Positions 35,731 to 48,303 of a stretch of DNA of 64,000 bases are shown here, in pieces. Origin of the DNA: Boletus sp. NGJ (lineage: Eukaryota > Basidiomycota > Agaricomycetes > Boletales > Boletaceae); NCBI GenBank assembly GCA_019096195.1, contig JAGTXK010000103.1, forward strand, positions 248,001-312,000. Reading direction: 5' to 3'. Within the stretch, counting starts at the first letter, position 1. Each line of letters opens with the position of its first letter. Position numbers and translations under genes: made by a program. Under the pieces are notes generated by a model. That model was not told where the DNA came from, did not search any database, and saw nothing but the letters and a program-made list of their open reading frames with translations.

Positions 35731-36066
35731 GTGACCGACTCTAAAGATTCTACGACTATGTCCCGACAACGACAACGACCCAATTCAACCTTGAAACCAG
35801 AGCCGTATCGGGCTCGGCTCGAGCTGCTCGGAAACTTTAGAAAGCTGAATCAGAATCATACCTCTAGTCGATTTCGCCATTCAGTTCATACATGTTCATG
35901 ACGTGTCGTCGCCACTTTGCAGCTGAGCTGCTTTACTTCCATTTGTATTTACACTCGATATAGCCTACACTTACAAGTTTCAGTGTCAAATGATGCAGAA
36001 AGACATGCCTCTGACAGTGCTCAATGCTCTTAGTGTTTACTCTGAACACACGTGTCATACAGTCTA
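35731..36066. other. 3' flank of copy C
   Basis: The end of the degraded copy C tail is followed by sequence similar to the copy B 3' flank (19685-19830). No gene was seen. Confidence 0.5.
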
Positions 36067-37215
36067 TTACAAGTCTATGTATTCCTGCACAATTGCCCAT
36101 TTAACCCTCTCCCCCTCGGCGATGTCTCCAAAAGCAATCCGCAGACCGGCGAGACAGGCATCCACCACACTCATCCCGCTTGCGACGCCCATCACCAAGC
36201 TGGCGGCGTAATAAAAGTTGGCGTTCCCTTCGGTCGAAGCGCTGCGTGCGTATGTACGAGGGAGGTCTACGGGTGTGCATGCATCAACACTAACCATCAA
36301 TAATGAGAGTGCGCGGATTTCGTTTCCACGTCATGTTGAGCTGAGAGCAAAAAAAAACATACATGGGTATATTTCTGGGGAGAGCACCAACATGCTTAGG
36401 AAGAGTCCAGGGTCGGCGAGGGTGAGGTACGCTTTGAAGATTCCAAGGACGCCGACAAACAAAAAAAGATGCGTACAGCGCATTGCGCCTAAAAGCCGTT
36501 ATAGGGATGAGCACAACAAGGCGAAGCAACAACTTACTCCAATTTAATGCAAATCGGTAAGGCGTAAATCACGAGGTGGGCCTTTGAAAAGCAACGCATC
36601 AGCGTCGAATAGGAAGATCCAACCTTGGGGTTTGAATGGGAACATACAGCGAAAACCATAAGGAAGAATGACCTGAAATTGTCGAACATTTCGGTGAAGA
36701 AATACCACCACAATCCAGGGTTAGGCGTCAAATCCGGGAGGGTCAAGCTATCGCCTCGTGTTTTTCAGTGCATCTAATTCAGTTTGTCGTGACAATACGA
36801 ACCTAGCTCCCCACGTTTCACGCACCCATCCCCACTCTCCACCAACCGACAAACAAATAAGTGGCGAACTGACATGCGTAGTTGCAAGCGGTTCGGATAT
36901 GATATCACTTCTGAATATTTGCGGAGCTGCGAGCTGCGATACTGGAGAATCGACGAGCAACGTCAGGACCGGGAGGAGTAGAAGCAGTGTGGATATGGAG
37001 AGATGAGTCGAGAATGTGAGAGCCAGGAGGACTGCGGATGGTTTTCCTACGGAATGTAACGGAGTGAACAAGTATCTTTTGACAACCGAGCCGACTCACC
37101 TTCGGACGCGAACATAAGTGTCAGAAGGATTGCCGTATTCTCGAATGTAGAGGTAGACAGTGCCAGAGACGGAAGAATGAGGTAGGGACTCAGGAGGGAC
37201 ACTGTGAGAACCAAG
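36067..37215 (-). pseudogene. PIG-U/GAB1 (GPI transamidase subunit) fragment, decayed
   Basis: Minus-strand exons encode parts of PIG-U, an ER membrane subunit of the complex that attaches GPI anchors. Recognisable stretches are VSLLSPYLIL, LLLLLPVLTLLVDSPVS, GEWGWVRETWGA, LPDLTPNPGLWWYFFTEMFD, FRSFFLMVFA, LVIYALPICIKLE and the end GNANFYYAASLVMGVASG with GLRIAFGDI. Several GT-AG introns are still visible (for example after TWGA and after MVFA). The N-terminal third is missing beyond 37215, the frame slips in a T-run within the RNALYASFF exon, and the exon expected before GNANF is not recognisable. PIG-U is essential, so a functional copy must exist elsewhere; this is a dispersed relic. Confidence 0.78.
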
Positions 37216-37901
37216 CCATCGCGACCACCTGAGCCCTTACCGACGCGCTGTTGGGCGTGCCATACTTATGCGGAGTAGTGCCCAGGCACCTACTATATCA
37301 CTCAATGCACATATGATGGGTACTGGTGGCAATACAGTAGAAAATATGGAAAGCAGCAATGGGGACTAGAACGCAGGAACTTGAGAACCGTTTCGAATCT
37401 TAGAAAGGTACTTGACTCTCACATGGCAAGAAACTCCTCCAGCGTATGGATCGATATCATGGCTATAAAGCCAGAGACCCTCTTTCACTGCGCAATTAGC
37501 AAATCAGGACACGCATCGTCAATTTCAGCTCACATGAGACGTGAAAGCACACTAACAGCGGCCCGAATATGAAGTCGGCAGAGAGGACAATTGATGGTCA
37601 CGTTGAAGTCCACATATCGAATGAATGCCAATAACAATCTCAGGAACGACACAGATACTGGGAAGAACGAAGAGTCATGATGAGAACTTGGGCCAGACCA
37701 GCCACTGGGAATCTCATATAGTAGTAAATCGGAAAACATAACCCTAACCAAACTTCGGTGTCGTAACTTGAGATCAAACTTCAACTGCGATGCGATTGCG
37801 ACTATCAATGCCACGTCAAGACCTTGTCAACTTGCAAGGTAATGCCACGTCAGTACAAATGGACCCACCTCGCACAGGCCAGGAATTTCATCGATCAGGT
37901 C
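37216..37901. other. 5' flank of HET unit 1
   Basis: The blocks around 37255-37330 and 37380-37560 match 41795-41880 and 41920-42060, upstream of HET-2. An open stretch here (SNLRKVLDSH... and DIMAIKPETLF) has a counterpart before HET-2 (DIMTMKPETLF), but neither links to a known protein. Confidence 0.5.
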
Positions 37902-40118
37902 ATGGCATCCTCAGAGTCGATTGCGAGACTCTGTGAGGTGTGTTCAAAACTCAACAAACAACGCTTCACACATCCTATCTATCCCTGCCGCGACCCGTTA
38001 CCGTGTTCCACTCCCCCAATCAAGGGCGCACATGCAGCTTTCTTCCCTCTGGGATCCATAGATGAAATCAAGCGTAGGCGCTTCACTTGCGACTTTTGCA
38101 AACTCGTCGCCGAAGGCCTGGATAAAGAGCCCCACCTCAAAGGTGGATGTTCTGTGAAGGAAAGCGAAGAGTTTTGCAACTTCAAGTTGCCGAGAGGCGT
38201 CAAGGCTCGAGATCCCAGCATGACGCACTTCCATCTCCCACAGCTTGCCGTCCTCTTCGATCCGCCCGCAGAAAATCGATTCACTGGGCCGTCCCTTCCC
38301 TGGGAAGTCAAAGCGAAAGCGAGAGATCCCCAGTCAAGCCACTACATTCAGGTTTTCCAGGTTAGCCAAAACTAGGTTCCGAGCAAATTAATACTAAACA
38401 GTCGGATCAAGGTCAAGGCCAGATCCTGCGCCAAATCAGGAGATGGAACTGCAGCCTCCCCGCAAACGGAACAAGAATTCCTTGACACGATCGGCGGCAG
38501 ATACGTTTCCACACAAGTGAATGCACAACTCTTACGTGCATGGCTTCACCAATGTGAAAGCGAGCATGGCGAGGCTTGCATGCCTTCATCGCGCCTTCGG
38601 GTGGAGCAAAACAGAGAAGCGGCCTTTCAGCCGACTTTCGTGATCGATGTGGTCCAGTGGTGTCTTGTGGTCACTCCCTCGAAATGCCGCTACGTTGCTT
38701 TAAGCTATGTCTGGGGCAAAGCTCCTGTGTTCAGGCATCTGCTAGAGAACACCGAAGATCTTCGAAAGAAGAATTCCTTACACTCCTTCCCTATTCCCGC
38801 CACTATCCGAGATGCCATCACCCTCGTTCGCGCCATCGGGGAGCGTTACATATGGGTAGACTCCCTCTGTATCGTCCAAAACGACTTGAAGATGCAGCAA
38901 ACAGAGATTGCGCGGATGGGGTCAATTTATTCGAATGCTCTGTTTGCCGTAATCGCAGCCGCTGGGGATCATGCAAATAGAGGCCTTCCAGGTATCGAAC
39001 GGGAATCCCGTGAGCAGGTACAGAAGTCCTTGAAGTTTGCCGACTGTGAGCTCCTGACGGTCATTGATGTCCGCCATACGGCAAGCGGAATCAACGACAC
39101 GATATGGGCGGAACGGGCATGGACATTCCAGGAACGGGTGTTGTCCAACAGAGTATTGGTATTCTCGGAGAATCAAGCTTACTGGAGCTGTCGCGCAGCA
39201 TCGCACTCAGAAGAACGAGCTCTCGAACAAGTCCGGGACATCAATCGGCGCGACTTACCATTCCCTCAGCAACCCGCCACTGATTCTCTGTCCTGGAAGC
39301 GTCTCCAGCCACTGCAGTACTGCAGTACCTACGACGACCTACTCGCCGGTTACCGACAGCGTCACTTGTCCTATCAGACAGATATGCTGAACGCATTTAA
39401 TGGCGTCTCCGAGATTCTTGGAAAACTTCAAGACGATGCATTCCACTGGGGCCTTCCAGAATCACTCTTTTCATACGCGATAACATGGTTTTTCACCGGT
39501 CCTTCTTTGCGAAACAACGTCGAGATCCCTGTCTTCGATAGCAACGGCTCGAAACAAATGATTTCAATCCCTTCCTGGAGCTGGGCAGCGTGGTCAGGGG
39601 CAGATCCGGCCCGCCCACCCTTTCTCCATGCTGGGGATAGCACTGGTGTGCGACCTGTGATTGATTTCGACATAGTGGATGGGAATCACAAGTTGGTCCG
39701 GATTAAAGACCGGCCAATGCAGGGCCGTCCAAGTGACTCCGTTCCTACGTTATGGAAGAACGAGCAGCCTCACCCGCTTCAATCTCCTACACAACATCCC
39801 GTCACCCGAATTGGCCAGATACATTTCTGGACCAGTCTTGCGAACCTGAGGGTAATCCGACGCTGGAGCGACCTGGGACCAGGTCAGGTGCAATATATAC
39901 TGTTTCCTTCCCCCGATTTTATACGAGACCCAAACTCTCACCATGAGACCGTAGACCAGGACTTCATCGTGATTGCAGCGCGCATCCCTGGGGAGTTGAT
40001 CCTTTTGGCTATTGAGTGGAAAGACGGCGTGGCATACCGAGTGGGAATTGCAGATGTCAAAGAAGTGGAGTGGCTTCGGGTGAAGAACAGGGAGTGGCGA
40101 TTGATCACGCTGGGATGA
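37902..40118 (+). CDS. HET-domain protein, HET-1
   Basis: Two exons (37902-38360 and 38412-40118) give about 721 residues. The 51-bp intron has GT-AG borders and a TACTAAAC branch-like site. I chose ATG 37902 because MASSESIARLC aligns with the starts of HET-2 and HET-3. The N-terminus has paired cysteines (CEVC, later CDFC), suggesting a zinc-binding module. The HET core starts near residue 245: YVALSYVWG, IPATIRDAITLVRAIGERY, WVDSLCIVQND, IYSNALFAVIAAAGDHANRG, then AERAWTFQERVLS. The rest is the conserved variable-region type, with SIPSWSWAAWSG, and ends EWRLITLG. HET proteins control non-self recognition and cell death in fungi; partner and trigger are unknown. No damage was seen. Confidence 0.9.
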
Positions 40119-40292
40119 TTCACAAATCGGTTTTGAAGGAGAAGCACCGAGTTCACCAATGTCTCGCATCTCAAATGTACAGTAATCCGGCTTGCTTTTC
40201 TCTTGTACAATGTACCTGCCAAGTTTGCGTTTGAATTTGAAGGCGTCATGATCAGACCGGCGCATTGGTGGCACCTTTGGATTAGGTGCCGC

Positions 40293-40541
40293 TTAGGGCC
40301 AATGCCTCACACTTACATCTGGTGGCCTAAATTCAATCTGGCCCTCTGAAATCGCCCCCATCTTCCACTGGGTCAATTGGTCATATGCAATGCACCTCCG
40401 ATTGCGGTGATAAAAAACGACATTGTAAAGCCTCTCCCCCGATCTACTGCGTGGCAATGTCATGCCGGAAGAATTGAATATTGCCCTCGCACACCGATTA
40501 ATTAAGTACGATACTTGATATATTGACACGAGAAACAACAA
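40293..40541 (-). CDS. Small hypothetical ORF, possibly an exon
   Basis: An 82-codon ORF contains YNVVFYHRNRRCIAYDQLTQWK and then EGQIEFRPPD, followed by a good donor (GTAAGT at about 40317). It looks like a coding exon because of the donor and composition, but I recognise no family and cannot find its next exon. It lies between convergent HET-1 and Hsp20. Confidence 0.3.
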   Translation of the reverse strand: MLFLVSIYQVSYLINRCARAIFNSSGMTLPRSRSGERLYNVVFYHRNRRCIAYDQLTQWKMGAISEGQIEFRPPDVSVRHWP

Positions 40542-40678
40542 GAAGATTCAGGATAAACTACCGTCCATTACGCATCCAGACAGATTATTACGAAGTACTA
40601 CGATTTAAAATAGAAAGAAAAAAAAGTAAACCATGAGGTTGCGTGGTCCGTTAATTAGATGGTTTGAAAGTAAAGCAT

Positions 40679-41254
40679 CTACTGAATGGCGATGCGCTTG
40701 GCCTGCCGTTCGGGAGAGGCCTTTGGGAACGTTATCGTCAAAAGGCCGTTCTCCATCCTGGCCTTCACGTCTTCGGGCTGACATGCTGCGTTAGCATCCA
40801 ACGTGGAGAGAAAGTCAGTCCATGAACTTACTTTGATCCCGAAGGGAAGCTGCAACGTCCGGGAGAATTTCCCGGAGCGGCGCTCACGAACGACGTAGTT
40901 TCCCTCTTCCTGAAAGTCCGAAACGGCTGATTCACCAGAGACCGTTAAACGGTTCTCGTGGACATCAATGGAAACGCTTTCTGACGTCCAGCCGGGCAGC
41001 TCAAAGGTTGCTGTTACGGTATTGGTGTCCTTGGATTCGTGAAGGTTCAATCTAGAGAGAAGATTGAGTAGGGATAACGAAAATATAGGGAAACCCAATT
41101 ACTTTGGACGGTAAATGTCGCGCTCTCGTGGTGTGGCCGCGTGTCTACCCTCTGTCAAGGGAGCGCAGGTACGAGGGCAGACCCGAGCTGTAGGAGCGTC
41201 TTCAAAGAGACGGTCAAACTTAGTGGTGGGGCCGTAGAAGTGGATCAGGGACAT
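40679..41254 (-). CDS. Small heat-shock protein, Hsp20/alpha-crystallin family
   Basis: Three exons (41254-41103, 41051-40832, 40777-40679) with GT-AG introns encode 156 residues. I start at MSLIHFYGPTTKFDRLFED because this matches the usual N-terminus of fungal Hsp20 proteins. The alpha-crystallin domain is clear: VTATFELPGWTSESVSIDV, NRLTVSGES, YVVRERRSGKFSRTLQLPFG, then PEDVKARMENGLLTITFPKA, and the protein ends AKRIAIQ. It is an ATP-independent holdase that binds unfolding proteins in the cytosol and forms oligomers. No obvious nGAAnnTTCn heat-shock element was found in the 250 bp upstream. It is a normal intact host gene, flanked by HET units 1 and 2. Confidence 0.9.
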
Positions 41255-42569
41255 TTGTGATGTCTGGAGAGTTGGTACGATTGGGGCTACTGCTGCTTGG
41301 AGCGAGGGATAGAGTCGTTGGTACAAGTTGTGAAGATATCGTTATGAGCAAGACGGTCGTGGATGCTCCCCTTTTATAAGGCTCAGCAGTGCATCTGTAA
41401 TGTTCTGGATTAAAGGAGAATGTAGAATTTGTTCGTGCGACAGAGAGTCCACCATAATGTTCGAGCGTACCCTTGACGATTCGACAACTTTCGAGGACGG
41501 TGAGGCCTGTTTTGGAAGGCGACATGTTGTCATCTATTTGGAAAATAACGGAAATGGCAACTTCGTTCGTCAGCCAGGACGCGGGCAGAATATATTGCAG
41601 GGAGCATTTAGTACGAATCATTTGTGCGCTGTGAACATGAAGCTCCGTTCGGGCCAAGTAGTATTGCTCATCCCAATGTCGAGTTGGCCAGTCAATGACA
41701 AATATTCCAGATCCTAGATAATGCACAGTAAATCCTTGCCATGTTTAACTAGTAGTAAAACGGACAACCTGGGCGTTGGCCGACGTCCTGCCAGGTGTGC
41801 CATATGCAGAATAGTGCCCAAGCACCTACTATATTACTCAATGCCTGTTGGAGCGGTCCAGCCCGCAGGGACGTAACAATATGGTAGAAATGATAGAAAG
41901 AAGCAATGAACGAAGGAACTTGAGAACCATTCGGGATCTTAGAAATGAACTTGCCTCTCACTGCATGACGATAATCACCTCCAACATACGGATTGATATT
42001 ATGACTATGAAGCCAGAGACCCTCTTTGCAAGGTCATCGAAATTCGAGAACCACTGGCAAAGCTGTGCTTGATGTTTTCATACAGTGCGTTTTGCCAGCT
42101 GTTTGTCCATCATGATGTTCCTGACCCTCACCATACTACTTCTGACCAGGTCGATAGGCACGACTGGTTTCAATCCTTCGCAATCATTCCACGGTCTCCA
42201 TGGTATGGCTTGGGCATGAATATCAACGAGGTATTGCTCAGCCTGAGCGCAATCGTCACTGTACCTCTCAGTTCTGGTGTTTTTACGATATTCTCCATTG
42301 GAGGTTTTTCCGGGTCAGGGAATGAACTAAACAATAGCGAGTGTGCAGTTTGCGTTTTGCTACAGTTTAGCGCAACACACAACAGCTTAATTACTGACTG
42401 CTGATGGTGAGAGTTTCATTCTACGAGTCGTAGTAGGGTGCGAGCATGTTGAGGTCCAAGTTCCAGGTAGTGACTGCAACGAGATTCCTTAGTGTCTACG
42501 TAAGCACGAGAAGTGCACCTCGTGGCACTGCAGGCCGGATTCACTTTCAAGATTGCCATCGATCAGGTC
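41255..42569. other. Hsp20 promoter region and 5' flank of HET unit 2
   Basis: The first ~400 bp should contain the Hsp20 promoter. From about 41790 the sequence matches the flank before HET-1, and 42110-42500 matches 47900-48240 before HET-3. No gene was recognised. Confidence 0.5.
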
Positions 42570-44806
42570 ATGGAATCCTCACATTCGATTGTCAGACTCT
42601 GTGAGGTGTGCTCAAAACTCGACATACCACACTCGACACATACTATCCATCCCTGCCGCGAACAGTTACTGTGTTCCACACCCCCAATTGAGGGCGCACA
42701 TGCAACTTTCTTCCCTCTGGGATCCATAGATGAAATCAAGGGCCGGCGCGTCACTTGCGACTTTTGCAAACTCGTCGCCGAAGGCCTGGATAAAGAGCCC
42801 TCAGACCTCGAGGGTGATTGCTCTGTGATGAAAAGCGAACAGGTTTGGAACTTCAAGTTACCGAGCGACGTCAAGGCTCGAGATCCCAGCGTCACGCATT
42901 TCCATCTTACACAGCTCTCCGTCCTCTTCGATCCGCCGAAAGAAAATCGATTCCAGGGTCCGTCCCTTCCCTGGGAAGTCAAAGCGAAAGCGAGAGATCC
43001 CCAGTCAAGCCACTACATTCAAAATTTCCAGGTTAGCCACAACCAGGTTTCGAGCCCCATTAATGCTAAACAGTCGGATCAAGGTCAAGGCCAGATCCTG
43101 CGCCAAATCAGGAGATGGAACTGCGGCCTCCCCGCAAACGGAACAAGAATTCCTCGACACGATCGGCGGCAGATATGTTTCCACACAAGTAAATGTACAA
43201 CTCCTACGTGCGTGGCTTCACCAGTGTGAAAGCGAGCACGGCGAGGCTTGCATACCTTCATCGCAATTTCCTGTGGAGCGAAGCAGAGAAATGGGTTTTC
43301 AACCGACTTTCGTGGTCGACGTGATCCAGTCGTGTCTTGTAGACACTCCGTCACATTGCCGCTACGTTACGTTAAGCTACGTCTGGGGTACAGCTCCTGT
43401 TTTCAGGCATCTTCTAGAGAACACCAAAGATCTTCGAAAGACGAATTCCCTACACTCCTTCCCTATTCCCGCCACTATCCGAGATGCCATAACCCTCGTT
43501 CGCGCCATCGGGGAGCGTTATATATGGGTAGACTCCCTCTGTATCATCCAAAACGACTTGAAGATGCAGCAAAGCAGAGATTGTGCGGATGGGATCAATT
43601 TATTCGAATGCTCTGTTTACCATAATCGCTGCGGCTGGAGATCATGCAAATAGAGGCCTTCCAGGTATCGAACGGGAATCCCGTGAGCAGGTACAGAAGT
43701 CCTTGAAGTTCGCCGACTGTGAGCTCCTGACGGTCATTGATGTCCGCCGTACGGCAAGCGGAATCAACGACACGATATGGGCGGAACGGGCATGGACGTT
43801 CCAGGAACGGGTGTTGTCCAACAGAGTATTGGTATTCTCAGATACTCAAGCTTACTGGAGCTGTCGTGCGGCATCGCACTCAGAAGAGCGAGCTCTCGAA
43901 CAAATCCGGGAAATCAATTGGCGTTCCTTTAAATTACCATTCCCTCAGCAACCCGCCACTGATTCCCTGTCCTGGAAGCGTCTCCAGCCATTGGAGTATT
44001 GCAATACCTACTACGACCTACTCGCCGGTTACCGACAGCGTCGTTTGTCCTATCAGACAGATATGCTGAACGCATTTGATGGCGTCTCCGAGATTCTTGG
44101 AGCACTGCAAGACGATACATTCCACTGGGGCCTTCCAGAATCACTTTTTTCATACGCGATGACATGGTCTTTCACTGGTCCTTATTCACGAAACGATGTC
44201 GAGGTCCCTGTCTTCGATAGCAACGGCTCCAAAGAAATGGTTTCAATCCCTTCCTGGAGCTGGGCAGCGTGGTCAGGGGCAGATCCGGCCCGCCCCCCCT
44301 TTCTCCATGCTGGGAATGACACTCATGTGCGACCTGTGATTGATTTCGACATAGTGGATGGGAATCACAAGTTGGTCAGGATTAAAGACCGGCCGATGCG
44401 GGGCCATCCCGGCGATTTTGCTCCTCCGTTATGGAAGAATGAGCATCCTCATCAGTTTCAATCTCTCACGCAACACTCCGTCTCGCAAATTGGCCAGTTA
44501 TACTTCTGGACCAGTCTTGCGAACCTGAGGGCAATGCGACGCTGGAGCGACGTGCCAGTGGGACCGGGTCATGTGCAATATATACCTTTTCCTTCTCCTC
44601 CCGATTTTCTACCAGACCCAAACGCTATCAGTGAGATCGTACACCAGGACTTCATCGTGGTTGCAGCGCGCGACCCTGGGGAGTTAATCCTTTTGGCTAT
44701 TGAGTGGAAAGACGGCGTGGCATACCGAGTGGGAATAGCAGATGCCAATGAAGTGGAGTGGCTTCGGGTGAAGAACAGGGAGTGGCGGTTGATCACGCTG
44801 GGATAA
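42570..44806 (+). pseudogene. HET-domain protein, HET-2, one frame break in the HET core
   Basis: This is a close paralog of HET-1 and HET-3 with the same two-exon layout (exon 1 42570-43031, intron to 43083). It has MESSHSIVRLCEVC, CDFCKLVAEG, YVTLSYVWG, WVDSLCIIQND and IYSNALFTIIAAAGDHANRG. The frame is open except for one shift near 43573, between WVDSLCIIQNDLKMQQ and MGSIYSNALF, where the sisters are continuous. Translation would stop about 25 codons later, so the HET domain is truncated. The rest is well preserved (ending EWRLITLG), so the break is recent, or a sequencing error. A shorter C-terminal product from 43583 is possible but would lack the key first half of the HET core. Confidence 0.85.
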
Positions 44807-45179
44807 TTCACAAATCGGTTTGAAGGAGAAGCACCGAGTTCACCAACGTTCTCGCATCTCAAATGTACGGTAATCCGACTTGTTTTTCTCTTGTACACTC
44901 CGCTTCGGAACAGTTTGAGTGCGTGGTCAGATGTTTCGGAGCTGAATCTCCCTGTGGTGATGGCGCCTTTGGATCGCATACCACTCGCGGCCGGTGACCT
45001 TGTCCCTGCCATCTTCAAAGTTAAATTCGATAGATCAGCTATGTTTTGTGGGAAAAGGAGTTGATTCCTTTCGACCTTAGTTGAGAATTGGACTGTATTC
45101 GAACCTTCGTACTGTAGCAACTACTTAAGTGACCACTAACTAGAGTATAAGTACACTACATAAGATGAAGAAGAGTGAC
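44807..45179. other. 3' flank of HET-2
   Basis: This is nearly the same as the flank after HET-3 (50565-50880), to the point GCAACTACT, where the HET-3 unit jumps to sequence equivalent to 45789. It is probably 3' UTR and spacer. Minus-strand ORFs here are conserved only because the DNA is duplicated. Confidence 0.5.
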
Positions 45180-46330
45180 TTATTTGGAAGGCTCGGGCTG
45201 CGTGGTTGCGGGAGAAACGGGCGCGGAAGCAGGGGGAGAAGTTGGGATAGGCGTAGCCATGTACTTCTTAATGCGAATGGCTTCTTGATGAATGTCGCGT
45301 ACTTCCTTAGTAGTGCTGATGTAGAAAGACAAGACGGACTGCCCGAGGGGCGAAGCAAGCGCGTTCGCATAATACTACAAAATGGCACGCATGTGAGCAA
45401 GGAAAAGGAGGGTTGGGAGGAGATATATATTTACTCCATGTGGTATCTCTGAGTATCCCTTTTGCTTAAGGGTGCTTTTTGCACGCGTATGGACTTCCTT
45501 GGAGGTGGATTGGACTTTTCCGGAAACGGTCTGGTCAGGCCCAAGGGCACTCTGACCAACTGACTTGTGAAGGTCGGAGATAAACAACAAGAATGTCTTG
45601 GAGATTCCTCACTTGCCTTCGAGTAGAATTAAAATCAGTCTTCAATTCCCTCTACGTGCAACACGTACTGTCGATTTTAATGGCACGCTGGAGGGTACCA
45701 TCGGACAGTTCGTAACCTTTGGCGAGATACTCGGCAGCAACTAAAGGTAAAGCGTTGATAAGTGAGTGGCAGTCGTATGGAGCATTACTCACTACCAGCT
45801 CGCGGCTTGTCAGACTGCTCGATGTGAAAGTGATGCTCTTCAGCATCATGATGATCGGTGTACTCAACTTCCGAGGTGACAGTGCATGTGTTTCGACCGA
45901 GTTTACCACCGTTGAGCTGGGATGACATGGATAAAAGTATACCGCAAGGAAATAGTGGACCATACCATAAGCGCGGTGTTGGCTGCGGAATGCGTTTCGA
46001 ATATGACGACTGCAGGGTACCCTGGCCTGCAGTACTTGATCCTGGACAGTTCTGAGAAAAATTAGTATTCTGAGATGGATCAGTATGTACTTTCCACAGA
46101 CACTGTGCAGCATATGAACAAGGGGTCACGATTACAAAGGAAAGGATGCCTACCTGAAGATGTTGCGCAGCTATGTTTTGTTAAAAGAAAATTTGAGCCG
46201 CGACGCGCCAGTGTATTGAGCAGCCTGTAACTGGCAGCGACCTGTCAGGTATTGTCAATATACTTTCCGGCATCATCGAGGGCGACACGCACGTTGACTG
46301 CTGCTTGATCAATATGCGACATGGCTGACG
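45180..46330 (-). pseudogene. Vip1-like RRM protein gene fragment, copy 1
   Basis: Minus-strand exons match the fungal Vip1 family, which has an N-terminal RRM RNA-binding domain and a conserved C-terminal region. From upstream: VTGASRLKFSFNKT, then CGKIKYCRPGYPAVVIFETH, SAANTALM, LNGGKLGRNTCTVTSEVEY, HHFHIEQSDKPRAG, AAEYLAKGYELSDGTLQRAI, SVGQSALGPDQTVSGKVQST, and ASPLGQSVLSFYISTTKEVR, ending QPEPSK at 45180. Exon borders are GT-AG. Compared with copy 2 there is a stop in the first RRM exon (near 46145), and the upstream start is not clear, so it is likely a pseudogene. It trails HET-2 and is part of the duplicated unit. The family call rests on the DKPRAG...AAEYLAKGY and GPDQTVSGKV motifs. 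Confidence 0.72.
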
Positions 46331-46486
46331 ATGATGGATGTCGATAGGGGTTGACCGGGACCGCAGGTCCGTGATAAACTAAGAGAAACAAGTTCGAACT
46401 GAACTATCGGTGTGCAGGCTCGGAGTATTATGCCGGCTAACATGTAGGCTTTCTTCTGCCGAAGCATGTATTCATACCACCGCATG

Positions 46487-47460
46487 TCATTGTGCTGCCT
46501 TCTCGACGATCGACCACTGCAACCCGACTTTGCGTGAACCAGTAGGCTCATCATCTCGCCGGAACAGGTCGTCGACCGACTCAAGCGTAAGTCCTGCCGT
46601 CTCGGGATAGAACGCCCACACGATATATACATTGACAAAGTTGAAGACTGCGAAGATGATGTATGTCTTGTATCCAATGTTGCGTAACGCCGGCGGTGTG
46701 ATTTGGACGACCTGCGAATACATGTGCTTCGATCAGCACCCGTTGTTGCCGTTCGAAAACCGGATGATGTGAAACGAACCACAAAGTTTCCCAGGAAGTC
46801 GGCTGCTGCTGCAAGTGCAGCACCCTTTGCACGAAGCTTGAGAGGTAGGATCTCCGGTGGATAAATCCAGACGGTCGCCATCCAACCTACGTGAATACGT
46901 CAGAAACGAACACGAAAACGAAAAGGTATAATGATTGACCCCAAGTAAAGCACGATTCGTAGGCAAAGACCAGGAAGACGGCACCAATACTTGCCCGAGA
47001 TGTGTTCAGCTTCACACAGATAGCTTCTAAGACGAGCACGAGACACTGTCCGTATGCCATCGATATCCAGAGCTTTCGACGTCCGACACGATCGATAGTG
47101 TACCACTATATGCAGTACACCGCAGTTAGATGCCGAAGAATTATGAACGCACATATGCTTACAGTAACAAAGGGGGCTATGATGTACCACACTTGCAGGA
47201 AACAGCCAAGGAAAAGAGACCGTTCTTGTGACATCCCTAGGCTCTCTTGGAACAACGTTGGCGCATAGTATGTGACGATGTTAATGCCTAAGGGGACGAC
47301 TTCGAACGTTGTACGATTGCATACTGTTGCAACGTACCTGTCATCTGTTGCATAAACTGTATGCCGAGGACAAGGTAGAATCGCTTGTTTCCCCGAATGC
47401 TGTGGTCTTTGAAAAGGTCTGCACTGTAAAGTCTCTACCCCACACACAACCTGGGATAAT
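46487..47460 (-). pseudogene. MFS sugar transporter, 5' truncated
   Basis: Minus-strand exons encode the C-terminal half of a major-facilitator sugar transporter: NKRFYLVLGIQFMQQMT, GINIVTYYAPTLFQESLGMS, LFLGCFLQVWYIIAPFVT, WYTIDRVGRRKLWISMAYG, WMATVWIYPPEILPLKLRAK, ITPPALRNIGYKTYIIFAVF and WAFYPETAGLTLESVDDLF, ending VEKAAQ. Conserved family features are GRR after the loop helix and PETAG at the end. Introns with proper borders lie at about 47335-47280, 47165-47100 and 46935-46880. Nothing matching the first five or so membrane helices is found above 47460. A 50-bp piece of its 3' flank recurs at 55088-55136. Confidence 0.82.
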
Positions 47461-48303
47461 CACCAGGGATAACCAGGAAGGTAGTCATGCCTACTAAGGT
47501 TAGCCAGGAGCACCAATTAATCACGCCTCCGTGCTCTGGAGCCTGAACTTTGTCCGGCCCAGGATCTACGCTTCATGATAAGTACAGGCAAACCCTTTTT
47601 GTCGCGTATAGGACTGTCGGCGTGTTCGTGAGAGCGAGAGATGCATGTCGTTCTCAGAACATAGCTGAAAAAAACCTCGGGTAGACGACCCGGAACGTAT
47701 TAGTGTTCACTTTTTCCCATTTGAGACATAACAGATAAAAACACTCCCTTTCATAAACTTTTCCACAAAGACGGTCGACAGCCAATAGCGAACTCTTTAT
47801 TTGATGTCTATGCAAATGCGTTTAAGACAGGTGAGTTCGAGACACCGGTACTAGGTAGTCCAGAGATGAAGAAAACAAGTCACGTTTATTTCAAGTTGTT
47901 CATCATGATGTTCCTACGAAAACCTAACCCTCACCATACTTTCGACCAGCACGATTGGTTTGAACCATTCCACGGTCTCCATGGTATGGTTCGGGCATGA
48001 ACATCTGAAGAAAGGGAAGAGGTATTCAACTGAGCGCTTCAGGTATTTTTACAACATTCGTCAAGGTTTCCAGTGAATAAAAATAGCGAGTTTGCGTCTT
48101 TCTACGGTTTTGCGCAACCCACAACGGCACAATTATTGATTGCTAATGGTGAGAGTTTCATTCTACAAGGCGTAGGGTGCTGCGCATGTTGACATCCAAA
48201 CCTCTAGTATTGACTGCAATGAGATTTCTAGTGCCTACGTAAGCTCGAGCAGCGCACACAGGCCCGGGCCGGATTCACCTTCAAGACCGCCATCGATCAA
48301 GTC
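47461..48303. other. 5' flank of HET unit 3
   Basis: The first 350 bp hold nothing recognisable. From about 47900 the sequence parallels the flank of HET-2 (42110 onward). No gene was seen. Confidence 0.5.

Noticed and set aside
39750-40274. 174-codon minus-strand ORF opposite the end of HET-1, with relatives opposite HET-2 and HET-3
   Set aside because: Its conservation follows from the HET coding strand and duplicated 3' flank; the sister ORFs differ in frame and length.
40293-41600. Heat-shock elements before Hsp20
   Set aside because: Only isolated GAA or TTC triplets with wrong spacing were seen.
41220-41726. 168-codon minus-strand ORF upstream of Hsp20
   Set aside because: It overlaps the Hsp20 start in another frame and has no recognisable protein features; it is better read as promoter and 5' UTR.
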